This document shows, piece by piece, positions 22,401 to 34,906 of a DNA stretch of 64,000 nt. Numbering within the stretch: position 1 is the stretch's first letter; the number at the start of each line of letters is the position of its first letter. The stretch spans positions 157,297-221,296 of the forward strand of contig JAMDHS010000033.1 of NCBI GenBank assembly GCA_029717555.1, in the 5' to 3' direction. The position numbers and the translations under genes are program-made. Below the pieces are notes generated by a model. The model was not told the origin of the DNA. It worked only from the letters and a program-made list of their open reading frames with translations, and searched no databases. The DNA is from Peribolospora baueri (Eukaryota > Basidiomycota > Peribolosporomycetes > Peribolosporales > Peribolosporaceae).

Positions 22401-25400
22401 CGCATTCAGCGCTTCAATCGCACGAGTCTGATACCCTTGTCCGAGGCTATCACAGTCACAGCCGTCTATGTCAGCGTTGGGCCTTTCTTCGTCGTCGAAC
22501 CTGCTGTCACTGGAGAATCGTCGAAGGCCGGCGGCAAGAAAGCTATGAAGGTGTTTGGTGGTCAATCGGCCCTCAAGGGTCTCCGCATGACAGCTTTGGC
22601 TCTACTTCGGGATGTGAGAACTCTGCGATTCCCTGAAGGCCCACACGAGATGAAATGCTGACGTGGTTCTCCGTTCAGATCTTCGCCCGGCACGTAGGCC
22701 AGCGACAGTGGATCTTAGAGGAAATTCTGAGCTCGTTGACCAAGATCGACATGAAGAAGCAGAGGCGGCAGTTCCGGTTGAGTCCTCGGCTTTTACGGCT
22801 CCCGCCTCGCCAGCTAGTCTCTCTGACCATCCTCCTACACTTTGCAGACTTCGGGACGGGAAGGTCATTCATACCACCTCTGCGCTCCTGATTCAGCTCG
22901 TCCAGACGTGCGCACAGGGAATCTACGACACTGGGAGGGCGATCGAGACGGACGTGGACGGGACAGAGATGTCGAAGGAGGACCGGATGCATGTGCTCTG
23001 GCAGGAAAGTCTTGACAGTGCCCGGGATTGCTCTAAAACCATAGCAGTTTTTCTCATTCAAAGGTGGCTTTCAACGAACTGTTGTGACCGCATTTTTAGA
23101 CTCGAATGACTGACCAAGTCTTCCGTACGTTTTTAGGGCGGCTTCGAGCAAAGCTGCAAAATCCTCTCTTGACGGAGATTATCGCATGGTGTTGGACAGC
23201 TTCGTTTCCGATCTCTTGTCCATTCTGTTCCTTCCGGAGTGGCCCGCCGCGAGTTTACTCCTCAATGTTTTGTGCAAGGCATTCGTGAGTTGCAGCCGTT
23301 TTTGACGAGAGCGTGAGGAAAGGTATACTCACTCTTGCTGCTGCCTGTCATCATCAGATGGCTTCACTCGATGAGAGCAAAGGCAATGACACGGGGACTG
23401 GCAAGGCGATCGCCATCGAGCACCTTGGCTCCATCGGCGCGCGCCTTCGTCAGAGTGCCATTAAACGCGCCACCAGCGGTATTCGTCCTCTTTCCTCGGT
23501 GAGCTTTTTTTCCTTGAAATGAACGCTATCAGCCTTTGGCTTCCCGGCATTTATCCCTTTGTCTCTAATTGGTATCCAGGCCGTCGAGCAGTGCAACGTT
23601 CAAGACCTCGACCAGCTTTGCGCCGCACACAACGAGATTTTCGCCTACCTGTCCAAGTCGGCATCTGACGACGCCGCTTGCGAGGTAAGGCTGCTTTTCC
23701 AATCGCTGTTGTTTGGACGAGATCACCAATTTGCCACTTCCCTTTCCCTACAGATTGCCGCTCGATTCATGTCCTGTTCGTGGGGCATTGAACTCCGGCA
23801 GGTGGAAGACCATGCTACTGCTCAACTGAATATGGCGACAGAAGACGAAGCGAATGGCGACAATTTGGAAAAGAAGAGATCCATGTTGCAGTTGCTTCGG
23901 GGTGCCTTGTACTTGCTCTCCTCGGGGAGTAACCTGGCGAGGGACAATGTCTTCGATATGCGGTGAGTGAACCACCCATCTCGCCAGTATCGCCCCTCTT
24001 CTTGTAAGCTCAACCTATTGCTTGACTTCTTTTAGTGACAGAGGCGAGGATGAACACGTGGACGTCCTCTCGGAACAGATCGCCTTTGCTATGGGCTCTA
24101 TGGCAGCGTTCGACCTCGTCTTGCGCATGATCTCAACAGCTCTCGAGTCTTCGGCTGTTCAGCTCCGTACCAAAGCGCTTCGTGCCTTAGGACTGATTGT
24201 CACGGCTGACCCTGACGTCCTGTCTTTGGTGAGCGTCCAGCATATACGTTCCCTTCTCGACTTCCAGTCGGATGAATTTTGATGGAAGAGGACTAATCGT
24301 ATGCCTTTTCCCATGTCTCCCAGACGGCTGTGAGATCGTCAATCGAAGGTCGCGTGCAGGATCCTTCGACTGCCGTCCGCGACGCCGCCATCGAGTTGAT
24401 TGGCAAGCACATGCTCCAGAAACCCGAGCTGGTGCCGGCGTACTACGAACTGATAAGCAAGAGGATTGCGGTAAGCACCTGGAACAAGAATATCAAAAAT
24501 TCAGGCTTTGTGCACTTCTCATTCTCGTTGCTGTTGTCATCTGTAGGACACCGGTCTAGCTGTTAGAAAGCGTGTTGTTCGTTTGCTTCGCAGCATATAT
24601 TCGCTGACGGACAGCAAGAAGATCAAGACAGACGCATGTCGTCAGATCGTCCTGTCTATACGCGACGAGGACGATGGAGTTCAGGTGAGGATTGGACCGG
24701 GGACTCATCCATCTTTCCACGAGTCATCATCTTGCTGACCGAGCGCTTTTTTATGCGCGCTGCGCTCTGGCAATTAGGATTTGGCTGTGAAGACTATCGA
24801 TGAGATGTGGTTTGGACCCGATTCGGACCATGCCGTAGACTTATTTAATGGTGCGGCGACGACATCGAAGACCCATTTGGTCGAGACGAGTTCCGTTCTA
24901 CTAGGCGTGGTCAGCGCTATCGGTGAACGCAACTCAGTCGTCGAAGAACTGTTGGGAAAAGTACGTTGCTCAAATCATACTCAGGCCCGGTAGCCTTTGC
25001 TAGTGTGCTCACTCTCGTCTTTGCGTTTCAGATCATCGCAAGCAAGAAGGGCGACGACGCGGAACGCATTAACTCGCAACTGCAAGGCCTCTGTGACTGC
25101 TTACTGGAAAGCCTGATTGACGAAGGTGATGCGGGATACAGGGTGAGTCGAAAGGTGACGGACAGATTACCTGGAGTCAACACTTATGCTTTTTTTCCCG
25201 TTCGGTAACCAGCCCGTCAACTGCATCAGGACTGTCCACGTCTTGGCCTCTACAAAGCCGTCCCTCATTTCTACATCAGTCGCCACCCGACTGCTTCCCT
25301 ATCTGAAGGGAGCCACCACTGTTAGTTGCACAGGCGCCCAACACTAGTATCTCACCCTTTTCTGACCCACGTACGTTCTTTCATCCACCCTTTGTCCAGG

Positions 25401-28166
25401 CGGAGGAACGTGCCATATCAGAGCTGCTGTTGAAGATTTTCCGCGCTACTATACCGAGAATGCCCAAGACGGCTCTAAAGTTCTCAGAAGACCTGCAAAA
25501 GACACTGCTGCCAATGATCAGCAAATCGTCCTCTGCCACATCGGTAAGTCTCTAGGTCTTTTGATACGAGCTGTCCCCGTCTTCTAATCACATCTATGAA
25601 TTCACCCGCTCTTGATTTACGCAGGAGCTTGTGGGGTGTTTCTCGGCGGTCGTCAACCATCAGACCCACGACTACCGTACACTCATTCATGTTCTAAAAC
25701 AATGCGTCGGTGAGTGATACGGTCCAAAATTTGTCTCGACCATTCTCATGTTCACCCACGGAAACCGCCGCTTCCACAGGTCGTCTCCGTGTCGAAGTGG
25801 CCAAGTTTGCAGATTCTAAGCAAGCGGGACCCGCCAACCTGAGGCAGCTGCAGGTGCTCTTGAACCTCGTCGCGCTCTTGTGCGAGCATAGCGACTTCGA
25901 CCGAATACGCTCCAAGCTGCGCGAGGAGCGCGCAGGTATGTCAAATTATTTCTGCTGTGGTCTAGAGTGTCGACTGAGGACGGCCTATACATCTCTTTTG
26001 CGTCCCAGCTGGCCTGGAAGAGCTTGATAGTATATGCAAGGTAAGCCAATTTGAATCTTCTGCCCTGAGACTGACGTAACTCATTGACCCCCCATCCGCA
26101 TGTCGGCCAATGTCCAACCCAGACTTCGATCACAGAGTACATTTATGACATTTTCATTACGCTCTACCACTCGCATCCCGTAGCCAAGATACCGTCACTG
26201 CATTGCTTAGGTAAGTCACTTCGACTCTCGCCCAATCGAAATTTTCACCACTTAGCGTCAGTTGCTTCCTCCAGGTTGTCTGTATCGAGCTTATCCGACC
26301 CTGATGACGGACGAGCGCTCTACTGCCATCATGGACGAGGTTTTTTCGTCGGAAAAGGCCGAAGGCAAGCAGCGCCTGCTTCAGATCATGCAAAGCTTCC
26401 TCGTTTCAGAATCTTCCAAGAAAACACTTCAAGAGCAGAAAAGTGTGTTCGCTTTAGAAAATCTCGTTGTCTTGATCTCCACTGCTAACTGGCTTCGGGT
26501 ACGACTTCTACATGCAGCCACGGGCAAGGCGGTGGACATGAAAGAGCTCATTGGCAATACCGAGGGTTTTGCGGATTCGGGGTGAGCGACTGCCGACTTT
26601 CACTTTCCCCCCGACTTTCACTTTCCCCTTATAACCGTCTCACGCCTCCCTCCCTCAATGCTGCTTGTTCCCAGTGTCAGCTCGGCGGTTGTGCAGCGCT
26701 ACCTCCATCACATCCTGGCAGCGGCGGAGACCGCTCAGCCGGCGATTCAGCGACCGGCCGTGGACATCTTGAACTTCACAGTCAAGCAGGGACTGGCACA
26801 TCCAATTCAAGTGAGTAGTCGACCGAGGTTGGGCAATTCGTTTGTATATGTTTCACTACATGCTTAACGCCTTGTTACGTCAGTGCCTTCCAACCCTAAT
26901 CGCGCTGGAGACTGGCAACGACAAGGCGATCGCGGCCAAAGCTTTCTCACTACATGCTGCCATGCATTCGAAGCACGCCTCCATTATCAACAGCCGCTTC
27001 CTGGAGTGTGCTCGCGTGGTCTACAACTACCAAGCTCGGCTCTGTGGAGGAGAAAACGTGAAAGGTGAAGTAAATTCGCTGTACCCTCGTACAGAGCGGC
27101 AACTAACACCAGGCCTGTGTCGACGATCGCAGGTTTCCGAGGCGAGGCAAACGAAGCGCTTTTCCGGGGATGGTTCTCCCTGGTGAAGGAAAAGAGGAAG
27201 GATAAGCTCGATTTCCTCAAGTCCTTGGTGAAGTGCTTCAATGTGGAGGCAGGTTCAACGAAGATCTCGACAGTGCGTAACATATCGTAGCTCGTGCCAA
27301 GCGCAGCACACCACTCAACCGGCTTGCTTCGCGTTCTCAGGAAGACATCCGCTTCGTCCGCTTCATCACCGAGAACTTGTCGGCTTTCGATTACAAGACT
27401 CTCGAGGAGCCATTGACGGTCATCCATGCCCTCACGAAGGTCCTATCTGTGGCCGGTATGCAAACTTTGCATAGTTTGACGGCAGATGGGGTTTCAGACA
27501 CCTCGATGCCTATGGGCGTGCCGATGGACTCGGGGTCAGAATACAACCTGGAAGCGGCCTTGGACGCGACTTCTCTCGCTAGTGAGTGAATTAAGACCTT
27601 GATTCGTCTACTCGAGCGTTGGAACTCACCCCATTGTGGGTTTAGGTCAACCGCCCATCGCGCACTCCGCTTCAGCCCATAGCTCCGATGATTTAGGGTC
27701 GCTCGCTCGCACTTCGGTCATTATTGGACTCGCGCTTCTACTCAAGGATCACCTCAAGGCCGTCTTTGGTCTTCCGGAAGCGTGAGTAGGACTTCCGTTT
27801 CTGTCGCGTGGCCAAGCGCTGTGGTTGACCAATGTGTCCGATCTCGTCGTTCATGTCAGCAAATGCGCCAAGTTCGTTCCTGACAAGAAGTCGGCCTTGG
27901 GCGATCGACCGGCCGTCAAGCGCGTCGCAGCGGATGGCCCTCCACTGATCCTGAGCTACGAAAAAATGCCTTTCGCCAACCGGGAGATGAGGACGGAAGA
28001 GGACTTCATTTCGCAAAAGGAAGCGGTAAATATCGATCCATCGCCGCCCGTCGCGGTCCTGACGAAAGCTAACGGCGCTGACGATCATTTCTCTTGTACT
28101 CAGTATGTCTCCCTCGTTTCTGCGGACGGCACGCTCATCGAGCACGACGATTTGGACGATTTCTGA
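19438..28166 (+). CDS. SCC2: Scc2/Mis4/NIPBL cohesin loader
   Basis: Scc2, with Scc4, loads cohesin onto chromosomes and stimulates its ATPase. More than 25 exons run from the ATG at 19438 to the TGA ending at 28166, giving roughly 2,000 residues. The N-terminal third is disordered (Ser/Pro/Gln-rich), with [18 protein letters not shown] near the middle. HEAT-repeat sequence then follows. Recognisable NIPBL blocks are [14 protein letters not shown] followed by [77 protein letters not shown]; and [18 protein letters not shown]. The C-terminus is acidic ([10 protein letters not shown]). Introns are 50-100 nt; a few donors are GTTGAG or GTTAGT rather than GTRAGT. Identity is very secure; a few exon joins may be off by a codon. 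Confidence 0.92.
21634..21668 (+). repeat. Hexanucleotide GCGAAY repeat coding Asn-Ala
   Basis: Alternating GCGAAC and GCGAAT units encode a run of Asn-Ala pairs inside SCC2, just before [15 protein letters not shown]. Confidence 0.9.
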
Positions 28167-28448
28167 ACAAGAACGACAGACGCTAGGATGGTCTGGTCTC
28201 GCGCTATTGCATGCACTCACTCGATCACTTTCATTTGTACCAACACCGCTGCCCATTTTCGTGTACCACCATGCATTGTACATCAACGGAAACGATTTCG
28301 AGGTCCAGAAAAAGTATGCATGTCTCAAAGTTTGCGAATTGTCCATCTGGCATCCGAAAGACAAGACGAAACTTGGAACGTAGCAAGAGAAGTTAAAAGG
28401 TGAAAGAATGCGCCCATCCGGACGTTGCACACCAGCGGGAGGTCGGTC

Positions 28449-30058
28449 TCAAACAACCCTGCTTCCAGCTTCGACGCCTTCGAGCTCGTCCTCCACGCCG
28501 TCGGCCAAATCCGGGTCGACGATCGGCTCCTCGTCGTCCGTTTTCTCGCCGCCGAGCACATGCTTCTGGAGGAACATGCCGATCTGGTCGAAATAGCCGG
28601 GCTGCGAGGGGAAAGAAACCAAAAAGAAGCGGAGAGTGTTGGTTAGGCGGAGAGAGCCGAGTAAGGAAAGAAGAAACTGGCGATCGCCATCTGCCGAGCA
28701 TGCGAGCGACACCACGACCAAACCCACCTTTACGCAGGTATCGTTATGAGTTCCATCTCGAAACTCTTTCCAAACTTTTCTCTTGCTCCTCGAGCGCCGG
28801 TAGAGCTCTCTCATCATCCAAGGCGGGATCAGCTCGTCTTTTCTGCCGCTGAGGAAGAGGATGGGCACAGAGGGTGGGATGAGCTTGATGGATTCTCCTG
28901 AGGGCCAGATTTCTCGGCAGAGGAAGGTGAGATGCTTGAGTGGGGGAAGGGCGTGCGGAATCAGCTCCGGAATGGAAAGGAAGCTGGGAGGGTGGAAGGG
29001 AGAGATGGAAGAAGGCGAGCCGTTTGGCCATCGGTTTCGTGGTCAGAGGCGACCGAGTGGAGTTTGGACTTGGCAGAGCTGTGATTCAGTTACCACTTAC
29101 GTGTTTTCGACTATGAGAGCGTGTATCTAGAGGTATAACAGCGAAGGGTGGGGGGCATGCAGTGTGAGCGGGATGGCCTTGCCAGCCTCCGCGGATACGA
29201 CTCACCCTGTCCGGATTTTTACTGGCTAGATCGATGGCGACGGCGCCGCCGATACTCTGACTGTAGGCAATGATGATCGTCTCCTTGAGCACGGGATGGT
29301 CGAGGATGTAATCGAGTGCCGTCTGTGCATCTATTCGGATTCCCTTCTCGCTCGGCTCGCCCTCAGAGATGCCGTAGCCGCGGTAGGAGAGCATGAACAC
29401 GTTGCAGCCAAAGCGTTTGTAAAAGACGGAGGCGAGGGGAAGGCGGTGGCCCTAAGGAAAGGCCGGGTGTGTCAGAGCGGGAAAAAAGAAGAAATTCAAA
29501 GGGAGAGCGGAACGGGAAATATGCGAGAGGGTGTGACTGACCATATTGCCGGCGTTGGCATGGAAGAACAACACGGTAGGCCGCCTCCTCGCGTAGTCGT
29601 CCGCCGCCTTCTTCTCCTTCTCCTCCTCTTCCAAATCCATGATTTTCTTCTCCTCTATCTCACCGTCACCCGAACCCACGCCCATGGCCTTGGCCCCGGC
29701 CTTGCCGTCCTGCATCATGAGATAGGCGCGAATAATGAGCCCGTCCGGGGTGCGCAGCTTGAGGTTCTCATAGGGGATGCCAAAGCGCTCTGGAGTCTCA
29801 ACGTGGGTGCGAGATCCGGAGGGTAGACTGGAGGGGTAGATGAGCGAAGTCTGGTACTTGTACAAGAGGATGCAGAGCGAGGCAAAGCCGGCCGCTGCGA
29901 GGCCGCCGAAGACCTGTCGTGGTGTTGGGTACAAAACAAAGGTCCAGAGATGCATCCGTCAATCCTGGTTGGCGCTTGCACCGGTAGCCGCGCTGAGCAA
30001 GACGAGTTGACGAGCCGCTCACCTGGAACGCCGTCTGCCAACTGGGCAACAAAGCCAT
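28449..30058 (-). CDS. BEM46: BEM46/ABHD13-type membrane-anchored alpha/beta hydrolase
   Basis: Serine hydrolase of the BEM46 family, usually found at the ER or plasma membrane; substrate unknown. A tiny first exon (MALLPSWQTAFQ) joins a hydrophobic anchor, VFGGLAAAGFASLCILLYKY, then SLIYPSSLPSGSR. Core motifs follow: RPTVLFFHANAGNMGH (oxyanion loop), MLSYRGYGISEGEPSEKGI, the nucleophile elbow AYSQSIGGAVAIDL, SGRKDELIPP with the catalytic Asp, and FRDGTHNDT with the catalytic His. The elbow reads S-x-S-x-G where the family has G-x-S-x-G. An acidic insert (about residues 85-105) and an acidic C-terminal tail flank the fold. The last intron (about 28602-28727) is 126 nt with no in-frame stop, so retention would add 42 residues. 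Convergent with SCC2. Total about 400 residues. Confidence 0.88.
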
Positions 30059-31018
30059 GGCTGTCGTTGAGTAAGGAGCGGGTGCCGTTCGATGGCCGAT
30101 CTGATTTCGTTTTGTTTCACAAGTTGACCCGGTGCGGTCTGTGACAATGCGGTGTCTTAGCGCTCGTAGTAGCAGTTGCGTAGGGCGCCAACACATGCGA
30201 GCGTGCCTTGTGTGTGACCTCGAGCGGCGTCGACAATGGCGAGCAGAGCAGAGCGCGCTGTCGAGGCTGGCGAGCCAACTCGACGACGATGACGACCACG
30301 TCCGACCTGAACCCCCTCGCTCGGCAGCCGATCGGTGTGCTGCGGCAACCACGTGCCGACCCCAGTGGCGGTGTTCTCCTTCTGGCTCGTAGATTTGTTT
30401 GCCCCGCGGAACGCACGTCACAACTCCATCGTAGAATTCCCCGCGCGTGGATTCGGTTCGACGCTGTGCGGCGATGGCGTTGCGAGTTCGGAGGAGTGCG
30501 GGAGCTTGGCGGGGCGCAACATGGGGGGGAAGCGGAATGGGAGGCGCGGACAAGATGGGGAGATGGAGGCGAGATAAAAGGCGGCCGGAGCGAGAGCGCG
30601 GCGAGCTGGCAAGGGCAAGTGCTGGCCTGCGTGCGGTCCGATCGGTCTGCATATCGTTGCAACCATCTGGAAGAAAGAGGTTGATGATGACCGTGCACTT
30701 GCTAGGCCGCGCAAGACTTGTATTTCTCATTTCAGTGCCGCCGTGTACGTCAGTCGGACACGCAGCCCCAGGGGACCACTGTAACCTTGACCTGCGCTTC
30801 CCTCGCTGGAACACCTCTCCGATTTGAGCGACAATCCCGCTCGTTCCCATCGACCGACTGGCACCTTGACACCAAGTCATATATCTAGGTACATGATCGG
30901 AAAGGATAGGAGACGCGACTTGTCGCTCGTCATCCATGTGCGTCGCAAAGACCTTAATACCGCATACCGTACGAGCACACGCCAACTTCCATCCATACCA
31001 CCAAGTCCTCCCGTCGCG
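30059..31018. other. Intergenic interval between COQ9 stop and BEM46 start
   Basis: About 960 bases with open frames but no conserved domain or consistent codon bias. It probably contains the BEM46 promoter and the COQ9 3' UTR. Confidence 0.5.
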
Positions 31019-32410
31019 TCAAGCGCCTAGGCTCCTTAAAATCCCCGTCCAGCTCCTTCCCATCCACCCCATCCACCGCATCGCCTCCTCGCCAGCCCTT
31101 GAGCTCTCCTCCAACAAACTCTCCTTCCTTTCCAGCGCCTCTGGATGCGTGTCGAGCGCGTCTGTGCCAGAGTCGAAACGCGGACCAAGGAGGAGGAGGC
31201 GGTCGAGGAGACGGTAGGTCACATGGTTGGAAGGATGGGTAGAGGGGGTCGAGGGAAAGGAAGAGGAGGTAGGACGACTCTGAGACGCGAAAGCGGGTTG
31301 GGAAAGAAGGTGCAGCTCCGCGCAAAGGTAGGCGATCCCGAGTCGGGCGCGCGTGGCATACCAATCGATCTGTAAGATTGGGGAAATTTCGTCAAGAGGT
31401 CGATGAGCGCAGATAGAGGGTTGGGTCTTTGGACATGGGCAAAGCACCCAAAGCAAGACGAGGCTAAGAAGCGGAAACTCACGCCTTGCCTACCGTCTCC
31501 AACCACCGCGCATGCCTCGTCGGCTACGCTCGCGGCCCTTTCAAGTAGCCCGAACGGGCTCAGGATAGGCAAAGCGATGGTATCGCTGCCCTTTCTTTTC
31601 TCCGTCTCCAGGGTCTCTCGCGCCCTTTCCAGCAAACCAGGGACGACAGATGCGAGGACGAGCTTGTAGTGTGGAGGAAGAGGAAGAGGGGAGGCGGAGA
31701 TGAGAGCAGAGAATGTCGCTTGTGGTGGGAGGGGCGGGACGCGAAGGAGGGAAAGGGGAATGGAGGGCATGGCGATTGGAAGGGCAGAGTCTGTTAGGAT
31801 TGATCGAAGGGCGAGCGCCTTGGAGTCGGAAGGCGCGTGAAACCAAAGCGAAACGAAAAAGGGTGTCGAGACGGGCCGGACGTGATGTCAGCTCCGCAAA
31901 GTTTCTTCGGCCACTACACTAAGCCACTCAAACACTCACCTCCACCAGGGCGTCTTTGCCGAGCGCCTCACTCCAAGCGAGCCGTCGTCGCAGCGCCTGC
32001 CGTAGTCGCACGTCCATGGACAGGCCCTTCTCTTTCTCTTCCAGCTCCTTCTTCAAGGTAACGTGCGAGTCCGAGTCCAACAAAGACGTCGTCGCGTGCC
32101 CCCACATCGCTCTTCGACCTGCCTCCTCCCAGGTGCTCAAAAGAGACTGCTCCAGGCTGCTTCTCGCGGAAGGAGACCCTGGAAAGAGTGCCCTGAGCGT
32201 GCGCTCATCGTATGTCGCAGGTGCTGAAGAGAACGAGGAAGGCAGATGGCTTTCAACGGTTTTCTCCTGGCCGGCCGTTGGACGTGCCTGTGTGGGCCAA
32301 GGAGGCGACGGCCAGCCTGCCCGAATGGAACGAAGAGTGAAGCCATGCGTAGGCAAGTGAGGCAGCGCTCCGACCAGGATGGCCGCCTTCTTGACTGCCG
32401 GGGATGCCAT
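31019..32410 (-). CDS. COQ9: Coq9, lipid-binding ubiquinone biosynthesis protein
   Basis: Coq9 binds isoprene lipids and presents quinone intermediates to Coq7 in the mitochondrial CoQ synthome. Three exons (32410-31940, 31818-31483 and 31369-31019) are each in phase and give 385 residues, longer than the usual 260-320. The extra length is mostly in loops. Family blocks are ALPHLPTHGFTLRSI near the N-terminus, RTLRALFPGSPS, DVRLRQALRRRL, and ERAASVADEACAVVGD followed after splicing by IDWYATRARLGIAYLCAEL. The last is the Coq9 helix that meets Coq7. Only about ten residues precede the conserved part, so a normal presequence is missing from this start. A short upstream ORF with an Arg-rich product ends on the start codon. 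The gene is divergent from CDC123, 139 bases away. Confidence 0.87.
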
Positions 32411-32448
32411 CACGACTGTAGGTTCTGAAGTCTTCTCGCCGACCTCAT
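32410..32448 (-). other. 12-codon upstream ORF overlapping the COQ9 start
   Basis: An ATG at 32448 reads MRSARRLQNLQS and stops at a TGA sharing its last base with the COQ9 ATG (TGATG). Its frame differs from COQ9. It could control COQ9 by reinitiation, or be the remains of a presequence. No intron is possible in so short a space. Confidence 0.5.
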
Positions 32449-32549
32449 TACGGAGTACAGGTTAGCGCCGCAGCATTTCCGTCTGACTAAGCAGGTCGAC
32501 CTCTTAAGTCGTCTTCCTGGCTGGCCCCGCCACGCCTTCGCTGCTCAGG
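32411..32549. promoter_or_regulatory. Compact divergent region, COQ9 / CDC123
   Basis: Only 139 bases separate the two start codons, so transcription of a mitochondrial quinone gene and a translation-factor chaperone must share this DNA. Confidence 0.55.
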
Positions 32550-34703
32550 ATGACTATGCCAGCGCCGACGACGACGACTTTGTCTACAGCCGCCACAATG
32601 CCATCGGCCGAGCCTCCGGGCTTGTCGTCTTTGGCGCCTCAGACAACGGCGACCGCACCCTCTCTTCCTCCCGTGACGCCCGCGGCGGATGCCTTGCGGG
32701 CCACCATGTTCTCATCGTGGTACCCGCTCTTTCGCAGATTGTCACCCAAGGCTACCGTCATCAAGCCTCTCGACCCCGAATTTATTGAATGGCTTGAGAT
32801 GGATGGTTGCGTATTGCCGGAGGATGCGGGGGAGATAGTGTGAGTGTGAATGACGTCACACAATACAATGTGTAGTGTCCGATCAGCTGGACCTCTGACC
32901 CATCTGCTCCCCTTCCCCGTCGGATTTACCCTCGCAGCCGAAGCGGGTCGCCAGCCTCCAGCTCGGGCTTCTCTTCCGATGGGGAAGAAGAAGGTGACGA
33001 CCATAGCGTGACAGCACAGCCCTCTTTCCCGTCCCTAACTGCGCGCATCCGCCAGATCATCTCCAGTTACGATGGCGCCGTGTTCCCCAAGCTCAACTGG
33101 TCCGCCCCGCTCGACGCAGCCTGGATGCTGCCAGGGTCGAGTTTGCGATGTACCGTGCCTGCAGACGTCTATCTTTTGTTGAAGAGTTCGGACTTTGCGG
33201 CCAAGGACATGGAGCAGTGTGCAGAACTTGCCGCTTCAAAAGAGGCGGCGAGACAAGAGCAGCTGCAAGAGCGACAAGGAGGTGGTGCAACGCAACTGTC
33301 AGCAGAAAACGAGCCGCCTTCCAGGCTGAGGCAGGGGCTTGCCTCTCTAGCTCTGGCGTCTCTCTCTCCTCATTTACCGACCTCTGCGACAACACCTTCC
33401 TTCACGCCTCCAACATCCACCGCGGCGTCCACCACCGAGTCAGAACCACCGGACAGCTTGCCCACCACGCCTCCACCGCCCCTTCGTTCGACTACCAGAA
33501 CCTCTGCTGGGGTCGACTCCTTGGATGCGATAGCCGCCACGTCGATGGTGAGGATGGGACGGTCCGAGGGAGGGCAAGAGGAAGAAGAGAAGCCTGAGCT
33601 CGAGCTCATCCTTAAAAAATGGTTTGATATGCCCAAGAGCCATGAGTTCCGCTGCTTCGTTCGAGCTGGCAGGCTCATAGGTAAGCTATTTTGTTTTACT
33701 TCAACATAACCCGTTTCATTTGACTCTCTCTTACACTTCCTCGTTTCCCCTGGTGAATACCTTTGCGGATCCATCCATCACAATACCAGCTATAGCACAA
33801 CGAGATCCGACGTACTACGAGCACCTCCAGCCTGCCAACGTCCAATTAGCCTTTAGACAGAAGATGGCTGACTTCTGGAAGGACCAGGTTCGAGGAAGGT
33901 TCGCGCTCGAGGACTGTGAGTCGCTCGAGGATATACTATATTGCCTCATTTCGCTCCTTCGTTTAGTCGATGTCAGCATATTCACCACATCCTTCCGCCT
34001 ACTCATCTTGTCCTCAGACACGCTGGATCTGTACCTCACGCGCGACGCCTCCCGTATTTTCATCATCGATTTCAACGCATATGGTCCCCTCTCCCGCACC
34101 GACGCGCTGCTCTGGGATTGGGATGAGCTGGAGGAGCTTGCTGGCCAGCGATTGTTGGCGGAGGCGGAGGAAGCCTTAGTGGCGGAGGAGCTCGGGTCAA
34201 GTGTTGCAGCAGGGTCGCGCGTTGTGAGAACTAGGACCGGCGGAGGGGGAGAAGGAGAAGAGCTCGTCGAGGAGGAGATCGTCGTCCGCATCCCGCTTGA
34301 AGCTGTCGCCGGTGACGCCCCTTCCGCGACAGCCTCCACCACCCTCACCTCTGCTGGGAGCAACCGCGAAGACCGAGGGCCGTCGACCATCGCCGCTTCG
34401 TCAGGTCTTGTCGGTGAAAATGGACGGCAGCGCTCCGACTCGTCTGTCACTCTCCCTGCTGAACCGTGGCCTTTGCTCACCTCTGAGGCACACCTCCCGC
34501 CCCTGCGCCTCATCGCCACCAGGGCGGAAGCCAGTCAGAGCATGCCGACCTATAGCGCCAACATGTATCCGAAGGAAGTCGTGGACTTTGGCGAGGGGCA
34601 GGGCATCGCTGAATTTGCCCAGAGGTGGCACGAGGAACTCGACAGGGCTGCGAGGGCTGGGGAAGAAGACGAGGAGGACGGGGCAGAGCAGAACGGAGGG
34701 TGA
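32550..34703 (+). CDS. CDC123: Cdc123, ATP-grasp assembly factor for eIF2
   Basis: Cdc123 promotes assembly of the eIF2 alpha-beta-gamma complex and so sets translation initiation capacity. Four exons are visible. The core blocks are FSSWYPLFRRLSPKATVIKPL, FPKLNWSAPLDAAWM, DVYLLLKSSDF, then KKWFDMPKSHEFRCFVRAGR joined to AIAQRDPTYYEHL. Next come YTLDLYLTRDASRIFIIDFN and PLSRTDALLWDWDEL, which hold the ATP/Mg-binding acidic residues of the D123 fold. Two Ser/Thr/Pro-rich or Glu-rich insertions (about residues 230-330 and 470-570) and an acidic tail bring it to about 610 residues, against roughly 340-360 in yeast and human. All three introns are GT-AG. The start is the first ATG after the divergent promoter. 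Identification is secure. Confidence 0.92.
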
Positions 34704-34906
34704 ACGAGCGAGACGTTACTTATTCGTCTGAGAGGCCAAAAGCACCACACATTTTATCTGGTCGTTCGGATTAACCTGTAGAATATCTGTCGTTCACGCA
34801 AGCAAGCCTACGCATCTCCAGTCGGCGCCGCAGAGCGGTGCGCATTCCGCAGCCCACAGATACAGTTACATAGGAACTACAATTTCTGCGGCGACGAACG
34901 ACAATG

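Noticed and set aside
28166-28448. Possible extra exon between SCC2 and BEM46
   Set aside because: The SCC2 acidic C-terminus ends in a clear stop and nothing beyond resembles NIPBL.
29798-30985. 395-codon minus-strand frame
   Set aside because: It overlaps BEM46 exons in another frame, has mixed composition and no recognisable domain; probably chance.
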